This document shows positions 1-8,385 of a stretch of 64,000 bases of DNA, one piece after another. A program made the position numbers and the translations under genes. Below the pieces are notes generated by a model, which was not told where the DNA came from, did no database searches, and was given only the letters and a program-made list of their open reading frames with translations. Origin of the DNA: Sphingobium xenophagum NBRC 107872 (GTDB lineage Bacteria; Pseudomonadota; Alphaproteobacteria; Sphingomonadales; Sphingomonadaceae). How positions within the stretch are numbered: position 1 is the first letter of the stretch; each line of letters starts with the position of its first letter. The stretch lies in contig NZ_BARE01000016.1 in NCBI RefSeq assembly GCF_000367345.1, positions 62,001-126,000 of the forward strand, given 5' to 3'.

Positions 1-2
1 CC

Positions 3-113
3 ATCTATGATTTCGTCCAGGGTATAACGGCGCTGGCCCGATCGAAGCCGCATCAGGACAGCCGCCTCGACCTGGAAAACAAGGCCAGAAAGCTGCTCGA
101 ACAGGCGCTCTGA
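3..113 (+). CDS. C-terminal end of DUF932-like protein (partial)
   Basis: An open frame enters from the left edge and ends in TGA at 111-113, giving 36 visible residues that finish in KARKLLEQAL. The run ITALARSKPHQDSRLDLENK has the spacing I remember for the C-terminus of DUF932 family proteins. These are plasmid and phage proteins of unknown biochemical role, common on sphingomonad conjugative elements. Only the tail is present, so the family call is tentative. The gene points into the accessory genes downstream, separated by about 90 bases with no terminator that I can see. Confidence 0.45.
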   Translation: MYDFVQGITALARSKPHQDSRLDLENKARKLLEQAL

Positions 114-205
114 CGCCCGGCGATACCACTGCCATTCCTGCTCCACCTTCTCATGACCATCCCGGACACGCACCGGGATGGCCATCGTCATGAAAGGATG
201 CCGCC

Positions 206-418
206 ATGCGCGCCCATTCGCCCCTTCCCCTGCCGCAATTTATCGTCGACATCGCCTTCTTCAGTGGCGGCGAGCAATATGCCACCGAGACTTACACTGT
301 TCCCGCATCCACCTGGTTTGCTGCGGAGCAACAGGCGCTGCAGATGTCGGTAAACAGCGTCTATGACGATGCGCGCATTCCTGACCTCAGCCGAACCGCC
401 ACTGTCCGCACGGCCTGA
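206..418 (+). CDS. Small hypothetical plasmid protein, 70 aa
   Basis: The frame opens with ATG at 206, preceded by an AAAGGA ribosome-binding site about 8 bases upstream, and ends at TGA 416-418. I do not recognise the family. The residues around FIVDIAFFSGGEQYATETYT suggest a short beta-rich domain, and the tail is polar. It has neither a signal peptide nor a membrane segment. It lies between the DUF932-like gene and the DUF5983-like gene, in the plasmid housekeeping region. Longer overlapping frames here begin upstream of the ribosome-binding site and look like artefacts. Confidence 0.55.
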   Translation: MRAHSPLPLPQFIVDIAFFSGGEQYATETYTVPASTWFAAEQQALQMSVNSVYDDARIPDLSRTATVRTA

Positions 419-538
419 TCATGCTCTGCGATCAATCTCGATGACAAAACTTCCGAACCGGAATCCTGTGATGGGTGTGCCGATCCAGCCGCTGTCCGCA
501 CCGTGGGCGCCGTGCCACCTCCCCCTGGAGCCATCTCC

Positions 539-1495
539 ATGACCCGCTACACATTATCCCATCTCGAAACCGCTGCTTGTCTTTGGGAAGCCGCCCTAGA
601 CCTGCGCGATCGTGCTGCGACCACTCCCGATGCAAGCAGTCTGGCGCTTGCCTTGCGCACATGCTTCGATACGCTCGGTACAGCGGCGCTGCGTCTGATC
701 GTGGTAGGCTGGGTCGATGCGGTCGAGGCTGCATGGCGCACCGTCGAAGGCGAATATCCGTTGTCGTTCGATTGGGATTTCGTGCCCCGTTGGATTGCCG
801 ACACGATCGACTGGTCAGATCCGCGCCGTCCGGTCATTCGCGCAACTGCGCCCGTTCGGTACGCCGGATCGACGTCGTTTCCATCGACCGGATATGACGC
901 ACCCCCCCAACCCGCAATCGGGACCAGCCATGAGGATCATCTGGCGATAGAGGTCCACACAGCCGTGATTGAACATCGGCATGGAATGAATATCCACGTC
1001 GCGGTCGATGCAATGGCTCTCGACGAGGAAATCGCTGCTTATTGCCGTGAATATTGGAGCGAGATCGACGACGCGCGCGACCCGAATAGCCTGTCCGACA
1101 CAGAAGCGATATCAAGCTATTTCGAATGTCATCCGTCGGAAAGCTGCACGAAGGATCGCATGCGTATTGCGCCTGTCGCACATCAACGCGCGCTCGTCGC
1201 CGGATCGATCGAGCAGGGTCGCTATTGCGTGCTGTCGACCGCCCATCTCACGGTCCATACCGCCTCATGTCTCGATAAATGGGCGTCCTGGCCGCCCAGC
1301 TACCGACCGATCGATATTGCGGCTTCCGTTTATGGCTGGTTCGTGCCGACGCGTGCCGTCGACCCTGATCGCAGCGCGCAGTTGCCGCAGGACCTGCTGC
1401 GCCTCATCGCCTTTGGCCGCGAGCGCGGCTTCCAGTTCCTGCTCTTCGACTGTGACGGCAGTGACGTCGACGGACTGCCGCTCCACCATTGGTAG
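539..1495 (+). CDS. DUF5983-like protein, 318 aa
   Basis: I chose ATG at 539 because a GGAG motif sits 8 bases upstream; starting at 503 would add a low-complexity PPPP segment. The first 120 residues are alpha-helical and unrecognised. The second half carries a pattern I associate with DUF5983: LSTAHLT near residue 235, YGWFVPT near 267, then LPQDLLRLIAFGRERG and LLFDCDG close to the C-terminus. The same layout (STAHL, YGxxV, a long helix, FDxD) recurs in the gene at 4983-5546, so two family members lie within 4 kb. The N-terminal part could be a fused second domain, since the two halves look like separate units. The function of this family is not known to me; it is typical of plasmid accessory regions. 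Confidence 0.6.
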   Translation: MTRYTLSHLETAACLWEAALDLRDRAATTPDASSLALALRTCFDTLGTAALRLIVVGWVDAVEAAWRTVEGEYPLSFDWDFVPRWIADTIDWSDPRRPVIRATAPVRYAGSTSFPSTGYDAPPQPAIGTSHEDHLAIEVHTAVIEHRHGMNIHVAVDAMALDEEIAAYCREYWSEIDDARDPNSLSDTEAISSYFECHPSESCTKDRMRIAPVAHQRALVAGSIEQGRYCVLSTAHLTVHTASCLDKWASWPPSYRPIDIAASVYGWFVPTRAVDPDRSAQLPQDLLRLIAFGRERGFQFLLFDCDGSDVDGLPLHHW

Positions 1496-1533
1496 GGAGG
1501 TTTCCAATCTGGCCGCCCCGGCATTCTCCGCGA

Positions 1534-2931
1534 TTATCCGAATTTCCCCGCGACCTGATTCCAGAAGCCGATCTTGCGTCCATGCACCTTGCGAAGATCG
1601 GCCAGCCAGTCCTCATGCGGTACGACATCGACATCGCCTGCGATACGGTCGGCCAAATCCGTCGCGGCTGCAAAGTCCCGCGCGGCATAGGGGTAATATT
1701 TCGAACTCGCCCGGTCGAGCACGCCAGTCACCAGTCGGCGATAGAGCAAGGTGGCCCCACCCGGGTCGGCTTGCGCCAATGCCTCGGCGGCAGGACGCAG
1801 AGTGTCATAGCTCCGGGCTTCCAGATCTTCGAGCCTTTCCCTGGTCAGCCTGCCCGCGCGCTTGAGATCGGGCCAGGCAATGAGGAATTCCAGTGCCGAT
1901 GTCGCTCGATCATAGGTCATGGCCTGATCGAGAGCCTGCCTCTCTGCGGCGACATCCTCGAAATCAGGTAAGGCCCTGAGCCAGTCGCGCAACGCCTGCC
2001 CGTCGAGCCAGCGGTCGAAGATCGCCTTGCGCTGCACCCGTGTATCGTCCCTGCGGCCCAGCGCCTCAAAGGCGCGTAATTTGAGATCGGCGAGTTCGCG
2101 CTCGTTATGGCTGCGCTCAACCGGTGCGTCGATCCAGTCGAGGGCTTCTGCCGCACGATCCTGCGCGATCAGGCGGGCGGCAACCTGCGCATTGACCAGG
2201 GGATTGCGGCGATCGGGATCGGCCGTTGCAATATAGGCGTCCACATCGCCGTCGAGATCGGCAAGTTTGGGCAACAGCCAGCCGACCTTATAATCGAATT
2301 GCCGTCGCTCCGGGCCGGTCAGCCCCGCCTGCCGCTCCAGCAGCATCCGTCGCAAGGCTGCGCGGCCTGTCTGTCCCAGAGCCGGGGAGGCTGCGTCCGG
2401 CAGGTCGTCGAACACGCCATAGCCATCCCCTTCGATCAGCGTTAAAATATCCCCGGCGAGCTGCTTGACATCGGGTACATCGGCTCGGGACCACAGCCCG
2501 CCCAGATCTTCGCCTCCCTGGCGGAACACAGCGCCCAAGGAACCGCTGCTGTCGTCGGACCTTTCGAACACCGGTTCGGCAAGGCTCAGCAGCAGCTTCA
2601 TGCTATCGACCGCCTGGCTCAGTGAGGTTTCGGCCAGTGGTCCCAATATGGTTTCCCGCAACTGGTCGAGTTCGCGCGCGAGCGGACCTACCTTGTCCCA
2701 TTCGACGAACCCGCGCGAACGCCGAATGGTCTTCAGCCGCTTGTCGATTTCGTGGGCCAGGCCCCCGCTATCGTCCTTCGCCGCCAGCTCCATGCGGACC
2801 GCGCGGGCGAATATGGCGTCACGCTCCGCCTGGGCCAGGACAAGCCGGGCAAGGCGCGCTGGTCCCAGCGCTTCGATCGCCTCGAGCGTCATCCTGCCGG
2901 TGCCGCGTCTACCATTGCCAGAGGTCGCCAT
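1534..2931 (-). CDS. DUF6880 family protein, 465 aa
   Basis: This minus-strand gene encodes a long, almost entirely helical protein. The segment EIDKRLKTIRRSRGFVEWDK near residue 62, followed by VDSMKLLLSLAEPVFERSDD near residue 107, is the pattern I know from DUF6880 proteins. These occur beside plasmid genes in Sphingomonadales and have no assigned reaction. The C-terminal half consists of TPR-like helical pairs (AAEALDWIDAP, ALEFLIAWPDLKRAGRL). There is no membrane segment or catalytic motif. Its ATG overlaps the stop of the small upstream gene (TGATG), so the two are translationally coupled. Confidence 0.7.
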   Translation of the reverse strand: MATSGNGRRGTGRMTLEAIEALGPARLARLVLAQAERDAIFARAVRMELAAKDDSGGLAHEIDKRLKTIRRSRGFVEWDKVGPLARELDQLRETILGPLAETSLSQAVDSMKLLLSLAEPVFERSDDSSGSLGAVFRQGGEDLGGLWSRADVPDVKQLAGDILTLIEGDGYGVFDDLPDAASPALGQTGRAALRRMLLERQAGLTGPERRQFDYKVGWLLPKLADLDGDVDAYIATADPDRRNPLVNAQVAARLIAQDRAAEALDWIDAPVERSHNERELADLKLRAFEALGRRDDTRVQRKAIFDRWLDGQALRDWLRALPDFEDVAAERQALDQAMTYDRATSALEFLIAWPDLKRAGRLTRERLEDLEARSYDTLRPAAEALAQADPGGATLLYRRLVTGVLDRASSKYYPYAARDFAAATDLADRIAGDVDVVPHEDWLADLRKVHGRKIGFWNQVAGKFG

Positions 2932-3107
2932 CAGATGTCTTCACCTCCCGACCGTCCTGTCCCCTTGATCAGCGCAAGCAGCATGGCGTGCAGCGCCTCT
3001 TCCGCGCGCTCGCGCCGCGCCGGGTCGGCGGCGGAAATGTCCCGGCGCATCCAGTCCGGCAGGCGGCGCAGAAAGTCGGTGAGTTGCGAATCCAGATCCT
3101 GAGGCAT
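2931..3107 (-). CDS. Small hypothetical protein, 58 aa
   Basis: I set the start at the ATG complementary to 3105-3107, which has an AAGGACAAGGA ribosome-binding stretch directly upstream on the minus strand. A start at 3251 would add about 48 residues that look non-coding. The product (MPQDLDSQLTDFLRRLPDWM at the start) is a short amphipathic helical protein. It is the first gene of a two-gene unit with the DUF6880 gene, sharing a TGATG overlap, so the two may act together. The unit diverges from the GHKL ATPase operon at 3250, leaving about 140 bases for both promoters. No family is recognised. Confidence 0.6.
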   Translation of the reverse strand: MPQDLDSQLTDFLRRLPDWMRRDISAADPARRERAEEALHAMLLALIKGTGRSGGEDI

Positions 3108-3249
3108 TCCTTGTCCTTCGCAGTCCGGGACCGCTGCCGCAATATCGGATGCACAGTGGCATCCGCGGGCGGCGTGGCCCTCGAAGACAAACGGAGGGAA
3201 GGAAGAGGGGAGGGATGATGGGTTCCAGTCCGGAACCAGGGAGACCGCC

Positions 3250-4917
3250 ATGCCCCTTCCCGCAACGATCCATAGCGCCGTCAGTTCGGACGCGATCCGC
3301 CGCGCTTCACGCCTTTTTTCAGGCGACAGCCGGGACTGCCTTCATGAGATGTTCCAGAATGCCAGGCGCGCCGGCGCCACATGCATCGCGGTCGATCTGA
3401 CCGAACAGGATGGCCGATACCTTCTGCACATCCGCGATGATGGCTGCGGCATCGATGATCCCGCCACCCTGCTGATGCTGGGCCATTCGGGCTGGGGCGA
3501 TGACATTGCCCGCAGCGAAGACCCGGCCGGCATGGGCATGTTCAGCCTTGCCGGCCGCGCGGTCGAAATCCAGTCCTTCTCTCACTCTGCGGGCACGGCC
3601 TGGAAAGTCCAGATTCCGGCAGACGCATGGGACAGCGGCGCGCCGCTTGCCATCGCCCCGGCCATGATCGGTTGGGGCACGCTGATCTCGATCGAACTGC
3701 CGCCCGACTGGAAGCAAGGCTTGTCTGCGGTCGTCGCCGATGCAGCCCGTCACTATCCCTTACCGGTCACCTTGAACGAAACGCTGCTGCCCCGCGAAGA
3801 CTTCCTCAAGGACGCCATGTTTGTCGAAAACGCCTGCGGCTGCCGTATCGGTGCCTATGACCGGGATCCTGATTGGCCAAGAGACCAACGCATCAATTTT
3901 CACGGGCACCGCGTCAAATGCGCCTTGCCGACGGTGCGGGAAGAAAAGGATAGCGGCAGTCTCTGGACGGTCCGGATCGATATTATGGATGCGCCGGAAA
4001 TTCATATGGTTCTGCCGGCGCGCAAGGAGGTTATCGACAACGCGGCATTGAAGGCCCTTCGCGACGCTGCCGAGCAGATCCTGTACAAGGCCATCGCGAC
4101 CCGGCCGGACCATCGGCTGCCCTTTACCGCCTGGCAGCGGGCGTGCGAGCTGGGCGTCACGCTGCCGCAGGCGCGCTCAGGGCTGGCGATCTGGCGGCCG
4201 CAGACCGCCGACGACTGTCATGGGCGAAGCAGCCGCATGATCGCTCCTGAAGGCGCAATGCTGATCGTGCCGGCGCTGGAGCCCGATATCGCGCAGGCGC
4301 TTGCGCTGGCTCGGGGCAAACCGCCCATTGAGGATGTGCAACTCGTCGAGGCGGAAGACGCGCTGCAAGGCTACGCCTGGTATGACACGCTCCCGGTGAT
4401 CAGGGATATTTCCCTGCGCATCGACCTGGAAGGCTCCGTCCATCGCTATGACGACGACATGTGTCTCCCCGCCGATTTCGCTTGTGGCCTGGTCGACCGG
4501 ATCGTCATCGAGCTGACGGTTTGTGAAACCGGTCGCACGGACGCGCCACGCAGCGTCCATTCCATCGAAATCCCGGCGCTCGTCTGCCGCAATGGCGGTT
4601 GGGATATTGCGGAGGCCATAATCCTGGCCACGCGCGATGATGGTATCACCCCGGACAGACTGAGCCGCATGATCTATGCGACGATCTTCTGTGGGGCTGA
4701 TGATGGCGACTGCGATAGCTGGGACACCCAGTCGCGATCCTTCGAACGCGAGGCGCGGCAGCACGCTACGCATATCCTCCTTGGGGAGGACGCTGCCACC
4801 CTCGAAGCCATCAACATGAGCGCATGGGATAATCTGAGCTGGCTGATCCCGCTCGATCGCAAGATCGTCATTCACGCCGAGCGCGGTGCCATCACGGTCG
4901 ATTTCTTGCCGAATTGA
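3250..4917 (+). CDS. GHKL (Hsp90/MutL-type) ATPase, 555 aa
   Basis: The N-terminal 150 residues show the Bergerat ATP-binding fold. The N-box is EMFQNARRA with E33 and N37, the G1 box is DDGCGI at 63-68, and the G2 box is PAGMGMFSLA at 92-101. There is no histidine-kinase dimerisation segment and no MutL or Hsp90 middle domain that I can name, so the remaining 400 residues are uncharacterised. GHKL ATPases of this type often drive ATP-dependent conformational clamps; that is family knowledge, not shown here. The start at 3250 follows a GGGAGA motif. It heads a six-gene operon with a DUF5983-like protein, a HerA ATPase, a SANT-repeat protein, a small protein and a PP-loop enzyme. Confidence 0.75.
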   Translation: MPLPATIHSAVSSDAIRRASRLFSGDSRDCLHEMFQNARRAGATCIAVDLTEQDGRYLLHIRDDGCGIDDPATLLMLGHSGWGDDIARSEDPAGMGMFSLAGRAVEIQSFSHSAGTAWKVQIPADAWDSGAPLAIAPAMIGWGTLISIELPPDWKQGLSAVVADAARHYPLPVTLNETLLPREDFLKDAMFVENACGCRIGAYDRDPDWPRDQRINFHGHRVKCALPTVREEKDSGSLWTVRIDIMDAPEIHMVLPARKEVIDNAALKALRDAAEQILYKAIATRPDHRLPFTAWQRACELGVTLPQARSGLAIWRPQTADDCHGRSSRMIAPEGAMLIVPALEPDIAQALALARGKPPIEDVQLVEAEDALQGYAWYDTLPVIRDISLRIDLEGSVHRYDDDMCLPADFACGLVDRIVIELTVCETGRTDAPRSVHSIEIPALVCRNGGWDIAEAIILATRDDGITPDRLSRMIYATIFCGADDGDCDSWDTQSRSFEREARQHATHILLGEDAATLEAINMSAWDNLSWLIPLDRKIVIHAERGAITVDFLPN

Positions 4918-4982
4918 AAGGGTGCCCGAGTTTGCTCGCCGCGCCTGTCACCCCTGTCCCAACCCAATCAAGGAGACCGGCC

Positions 4983-5546
4983 ATCCGCCGCTTCCCCGTC
5001 TGCGCCTGTTCGACAGCGCATCTTCCCCGCGCCGAGAATGACGCCATCGACCGGCTGATCCAGCACGCGCCGCGAAGGAGCGGCCGGATCATCGTCGATC
5101 ATCCGATCTTGTCGATCGAGGCCCACCAATATGGCTTCTGGGTCCATCTTGGCTTTATCGATGACTGGCCCGACCGCCCCGATGGGCTTTCGCCTGAATT
5201 CTGGGCTTTGCTGTCGGACGCCCGCAAGGCTGGAGCGAATTGGCTGAGCTTCGATCGTGATGAACCGCCTTCCGATCGGTTCCCGGTCTTCGCGGCCGGG
5301 CAGGGGGAGGCAACGGGCGACGCGGGGAAATCGGTCAATGCCGCAAACCCCGCTGCCAGGATCACGATCCGCTGTTCTGCATGTGGCAGCGCCAAGGTGA
5401 TGCGCGATGCCTGGGCGCGCTGGGACGATGATGCCCAGGACTGGGCGCTCGGCGCTGTGTTCGACGCAGCTTTTTGCGAGGCCTGTGAAAAGGACGCCAC
5501 GCTCTCCGAACAGTCGATCGAGGGATCGCAGCACAAGCATCCCTGA
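4983..5546 (+). CDS. DUF5983-like putative zinc-binding protein, apparent ATC start
   Basis: The open frame begins before 4914, but the only in-frame standard start near its beginning is a TTG at 4914 with no ribosome-binding site. An AAGGAG at 4970-4975 sits 7 bases before an in-frame ATC at 4983, directly ahead of the conserved beginning VCACSTAHLPRAEN. I therefore place the start at 4983 as a rare or mutated start codon (187 aa). The first 100 residues repeat the layout STAHL, YGFWVHLG, LSPEFWALLSDARKAG, LSFDRDE seen in the gene at 539. The C-terminal part has CSACGSAKVMRD and CEAC, a plausible four-cysteine zinc ribbon. The gene lies between the GHKL ATPase and HerA genes. Confidence 0.6.
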   Translation: MRRFPVCACSTAHLPRAENDAIDRLIQHAPRRSGRIIVDHPILSIEAHQYGFWVHLGFIDDWPDRPDGLSPEFWALLSDARKAGANWLSFDRDEPPSDRFPVFAAGQGEATGDAGKSVNAANPAARITIRCSACGSAKVMRDAWARWDDDAQDWALGAVFDAAFCEACEKDATLSEQSIEGSQHKHP

Positions 5547-5640
5547 TCGCCAGGCCGCCAGCCACTTATCGCGTCAAGCCCATTCCCTCGACCAGCATCT
5601 CCGGCCGTTCTGCGCGACGCCGGGTGAAGAAGGACATCAG

Positions 5641-6843
5641 ATGACCATCGCCAACCATGATTTCACCCGTGACACGAAAGTCCCGCTCGGCCGCTCTTCA
5701 ACGGGTCCGCTCGAACTGGATCTCGGCAAGCTGATGTCGGGGCGCTGTCTGATTCAGGGATCTTCGGGTGCGGGCAAAAGCCAGACGCTGCGCCGGATCA
5801 TTGAAGAAGCGTTCGATTATCTCACCACCATCATTGTCGACCCGGAAGGCGAGTTCGCCAACCTTGCTACGCATATCGGCGCAACGACGGTCATCGCACG
5901 CGAATATGCCAATGATGGTCTCACAGCGCTCGCGCTGCGAACGCGGCAGCATCGTATCGCCCTCCATCTCGACCTTACCGATCTGGAGCCCGATCATCGC
6001 ATCGAGAAAGCGGCGGCCTTCTTTGCGGGCCTGCTTTCGACGCCGCGCGAACATTGGGCTCACACCGTGCTGGTATGTATCGACGAGGCGCATCTGCTCG
6101 CGCCACATATGGCAGCCTCGGCCCGCGACGCAGAAACCCGCCGGCTGGGCGTCGCCACCTTGACGGATATGTGCGCTCGCGGCCGCAAGCGCGGCATTGG
6201 CACGATAATCGCGACCCAGCGTCTCGCCAAGCTCGCCAGTTCGGTAGTCTCCGAACTGCACAATCATCTGATCGGCCTCAATGTCTTCGACCGCGACGTG
6301 GCACGTGCTGCCGACCTTCTGGGGTTCGGCAGTGACCAGGCCGCGCTGTTGCGCCAGCTTCCGCCCGGCGAGTTCTTCGCCTTCGGACCCGCGCTCGCGG
6401 CGATCCCGGTGCTGGCGAAGATCGATCAGACAATCACCCCCCATATCGGGCGCACGCCCGATCTCGTCGCTGCCGCCGATCTTGATGCCGATGAGAGCCG
6501 AACCCTGCTCGATCTTGACGCCCTGCGCAAGGTCATGCCGACAAAGGGCGATAGGGTGACCATGCGAGGCCAACGTGCGCTCGACGCCTTCCTCCTCGAT
6601 CCCGCCGCCCCCGCCGCAGCCCGTATTGTCGGCGCGTTGGGCAACATAGCGCCCAACGCCACCACGGCTGACGATCTCGCGCGTCACCTCGCATTGCCGG
6701 CGAACGATATCGATGCCGGGCTCGACCTGCTCGCCGCGATCGGTGCGTCCGACACCATGCCGCGCGGCGATACGCGGATTGCGCGGCTGTCTGCCCGGTT
6801 GCGCCTGCGTGTCGTCGATACGCCCGTTATCGGCCTGGTCTGA
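5641..6843 (+). CDS. HerA/DUF87-like DNA-translocating ATPase, 400 aa
   Basis: The ATG at 5641 has an AAGGA ribosome-binding site 7 bases upstream; the open frame extends further back without support. A Walker A motif GSSGAGKS is at 40-47, and Walker B is VLVCIDEAHLL with D148 and E149. TDMCARGRKRGIGTIIATQR around 185 matches the sensor and arginine-finger region of HerA-type hexameric ATPases. VDPEGEFANLA near 67 is also typical of this group. The C-terminal 100 residues form a small helical tail. Family members pump or remodel double-stranded DNA, often with a nuclease partner. No NurA or SIR2 gene is adjacent; the neighbours are the GHKL ATPase and the SANT-repeat protein 12 bases downstream. 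Confidence 0.85.
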   Translation: MTIANHDFTRDTKVPLGRSSTGPLELDLGKLMSGRCLIQGSSGAGKSQTLRRIIEEAFDYLTTIIVDPEGEFANLATHIGATTVIAREYANDGLTALALRTRQHRIALHLDLTDLEPDHRIEKAAAFFAGLLSTPREHWAHTVLVCIDEAHLLAPHMAASARDAETRRLGVATLTDMCARGRKRGIGTIIATQRLAKLASSVVSELHNHLIGLNVFDRDVARAADLLGFGSDQAALLRQLPPGEFFAFGPALAAIPVLAKIDQTITPHIGRTPDLVAAADLDADESRTLLDLDALRKVMPTKGDRVTMRGQRALDAFLLDPAAPAAARIVGALGNIAPNATTADDLARHLALPANDIDAGLDLLAAIGASDTMPRGDTRIARLSARLRLRVVDTPVIGLV

Positions 6844-6855
6844 ACGGAGAGTGCC

Positions 6856-8154
6856 ATGAAAGAGACAAGCTTCGATCTCGACGCTGAAATCGTCGAACTC
6901 ACCCCGTTCGTCCCTGACCAGCAAACGGGTACAACCGCGCCACTTGCCGAACTGGCTTTCCGTGCCGACGCATGGCTCCCCGATGAAACGCTGCGTTTGC
7001 GTGCCGCCTTCGCCGATGACTGCACGCTACAGGAGATTGCCACAATGCTGGGCCGATCGCGTGCCAGCATCGCCACGCGTATCTATGATCTTGGCCTCCG
7101 CCGAAACTCGCGGCGATCCTGGATCGCGTGGGAAGATGAGGAACTGGCGCGCTGCTATATGCACGAACCAACCGCGACACTGGCTGCCCGCCTCGGCCGC
7201 GCCGTGAACGCCCTCTATGCCCGTGCGCAACTGCTCGGACTCTCCGAGCCCGGATCGCCGCCCTATAGCGGTTGGGAAGATGCACAGCTTCGCGCCGGGT
7301 ACGCCAAGGGTGTTCCCGTCGCCCAGATTGCCAGCCTCATCGGCCGTCCCTTCGCTGGCGTCATCTCCCGCGCTTCGGCGTTGGGTCTGCGCCATGCCTG
7401 CCAGCCGGACGACTGGAGCGACGCGGAAATGGCTCGCGCACTCGCACTCGCGGCGACCAGCGCGCGTTATGTCGCCATCGCGCAGGCGCTTGCTGCCGAA
7501 GGTTTTCCGGTCCGGAACAGTCGCAGCCTTGGCCAACGCCTTCGCAAACTGGGTTACGGCAGGGGGTGGGGTCGCCCCTGGATCACCGAAGAAGATGAGC
7601 TGCTGCGCCACGCTTATGCGACCGGGGCGAGCCTGACGCCGTTGCGGGAGCGGCTTGGCCGCAGCCCGCATTCCATCCGCTGGCGTGTAGAGGCGCTGGG
7701 CTTGCGCGGCACGCATGTCCGCCGCGACGGGTTTCGACAGGGACCGGTCTGGACGGCTGAGGAAGAAGACCGGTTGCGAGCGGATTATGGCAAGGTCGCG
7801 ACACGGGACATTGCCAAAGACCTTGGTCGCGGCGTGCGCGCTGTCCTCTATCATGCCAACCGCCTGGGGCTGGTGCATAGCTTCATGCGCGCGTTCAGTA
7901 CGGACGAGGATTGCGCCATCCGCAACGCCTGGATCCATGGCGTCTCGATCGTCGATGTCGCCCAGGCGCTCGGCCGCGATCCCGCCGTCATCGGTAAGCA
8001 TGCCGCGCGTATCGGCTGCCGGTTCAATGATCCGGCCAGGCCCGTCCGAGGCCCCAGGACCCGGCGGGCAAATCGCACACCCGTCACGCTTCAAAGCCTG
8101 CTTGCACTTAACGCCGCTGCGGCGGTCGATGCCGACCGGTCAATCGCTGCCTGA
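6856..8154 (+). CDS. Protein with seven tandem SANT/Myb-like HTH repeats, 432 aa
   Basis: After about 30 acidic residues, nearly the whole protein is built from seven repeats of about 45-55 residues. Each has a leading Trp or aromatic followed by acidic residues (for example SWIAWEDEELARCY, VWTAEEEDRLRADY, AFSTDEDCAIRNAW), a central IAxxLGR turn and a closing helix ending in LGL or a similar motif. This is the signature of SANT/Myb-like helix-turn-helix modules, here arranged in line. The likely role is extended sequence-specific DNA binding or bridging. ATG at 6856 follows GGAGAG, 12 bases after the HerA stop. It could serve as the DNA-recognition subunit for the adjacent ATPases; that is inference. 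A seven-repeat array is unusually long for a bacterial protein. Confidence 0.8.
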   Translation: MKETSFDLDAEIVELTPFVPDQQTGTTAPLAELAFRADAWLPDETLRLRAAFADDCTLQEIATMLGRSRASIATRIYDLGLRRNSRRSWIAWEDEELARCYMHEPTATLAARLGRAVNALYARAQLLGLSEPGSPPYSGWEDAQLRAGYAKGVPVAQIASLIGRPFAGVISRASALGLRHACQPDDWSDAEMARALALAATSARYVAIAQALAAEGFPVRNSRSLGQRLRKLGYGRGWGRPWITEEDELLRHAYATGASLTPLRERLGRSPHSIRWRVEALGLRGTHVRRDGFRQGPVWTAEEEDRLRADYGKVATRDIAKDLGRGVRAVLYHANRLGLVHSFMRAFSTDEDCAIRNAWIHGVSIVDVAQALGRDPAVIGKHAARIGCRFNDPARPVRGPRTRRANRTPVTLQSLLALNAAAAVDADRSIAA

Positions 8155-8178
8155 ACCTATTCCAGCATGGAGGCCCTG

Positions 8179-8385
8179 ATGCCCTCATCCGATCTGCCCG
8201 CCCGGTTGTCACCTTGCCGGCACCGCTTATGCTCATTCGATCACGCCTATAAAATCGCCATCAACCTTCGGCGGGACACGGGCATCCCACATTATGTCAT
8301 CCGCGGGATCGTACCCTTGCAGGCCTATCGGGTAACGACGAGGCCGCCGATCTGGCCGGATCGCTGGCTGGCGATGGCGGCATGA
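8179..8385 (+). CDS. Small hypothetical protein, 68 aa
   Basis: A possible ATG at 8167 overlaps the GGAGG that serves the second ATG at 8179 (spacing 5 bases), so I place the start at 8179. The product contains HAYKIAINLRRDTGIPHYVI, which looks like one short alpha/beta unit. I do not recognise the family. Its stop codon overlaps the start of the PP-loop gene (ATGA at 8382-8385), which argues that it is a real, co-translated gene and perhaps a partner of that enzyme. Confidence 0.6.
   Translation: MPSSDLPARLSPCRHRLCSFDHAYKIAINLRRDTGIPHYVIRGIVPLQAYRVTTRPPIWPDRWLAMAA

Noticed and set aside
1008..1865. 285-codon open frame on the plus strand
   Set aside because: It overlaps the DUF5983-like gene in another frame and the DUF6880 gene in antisense, and is Arg/Ser/Pro-rich.
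5698..6924. 408-codon open frame on the minus strand
   Set aside because: Antisense to the HerA ATPase gene, whose Walker motifs are unambiguous.
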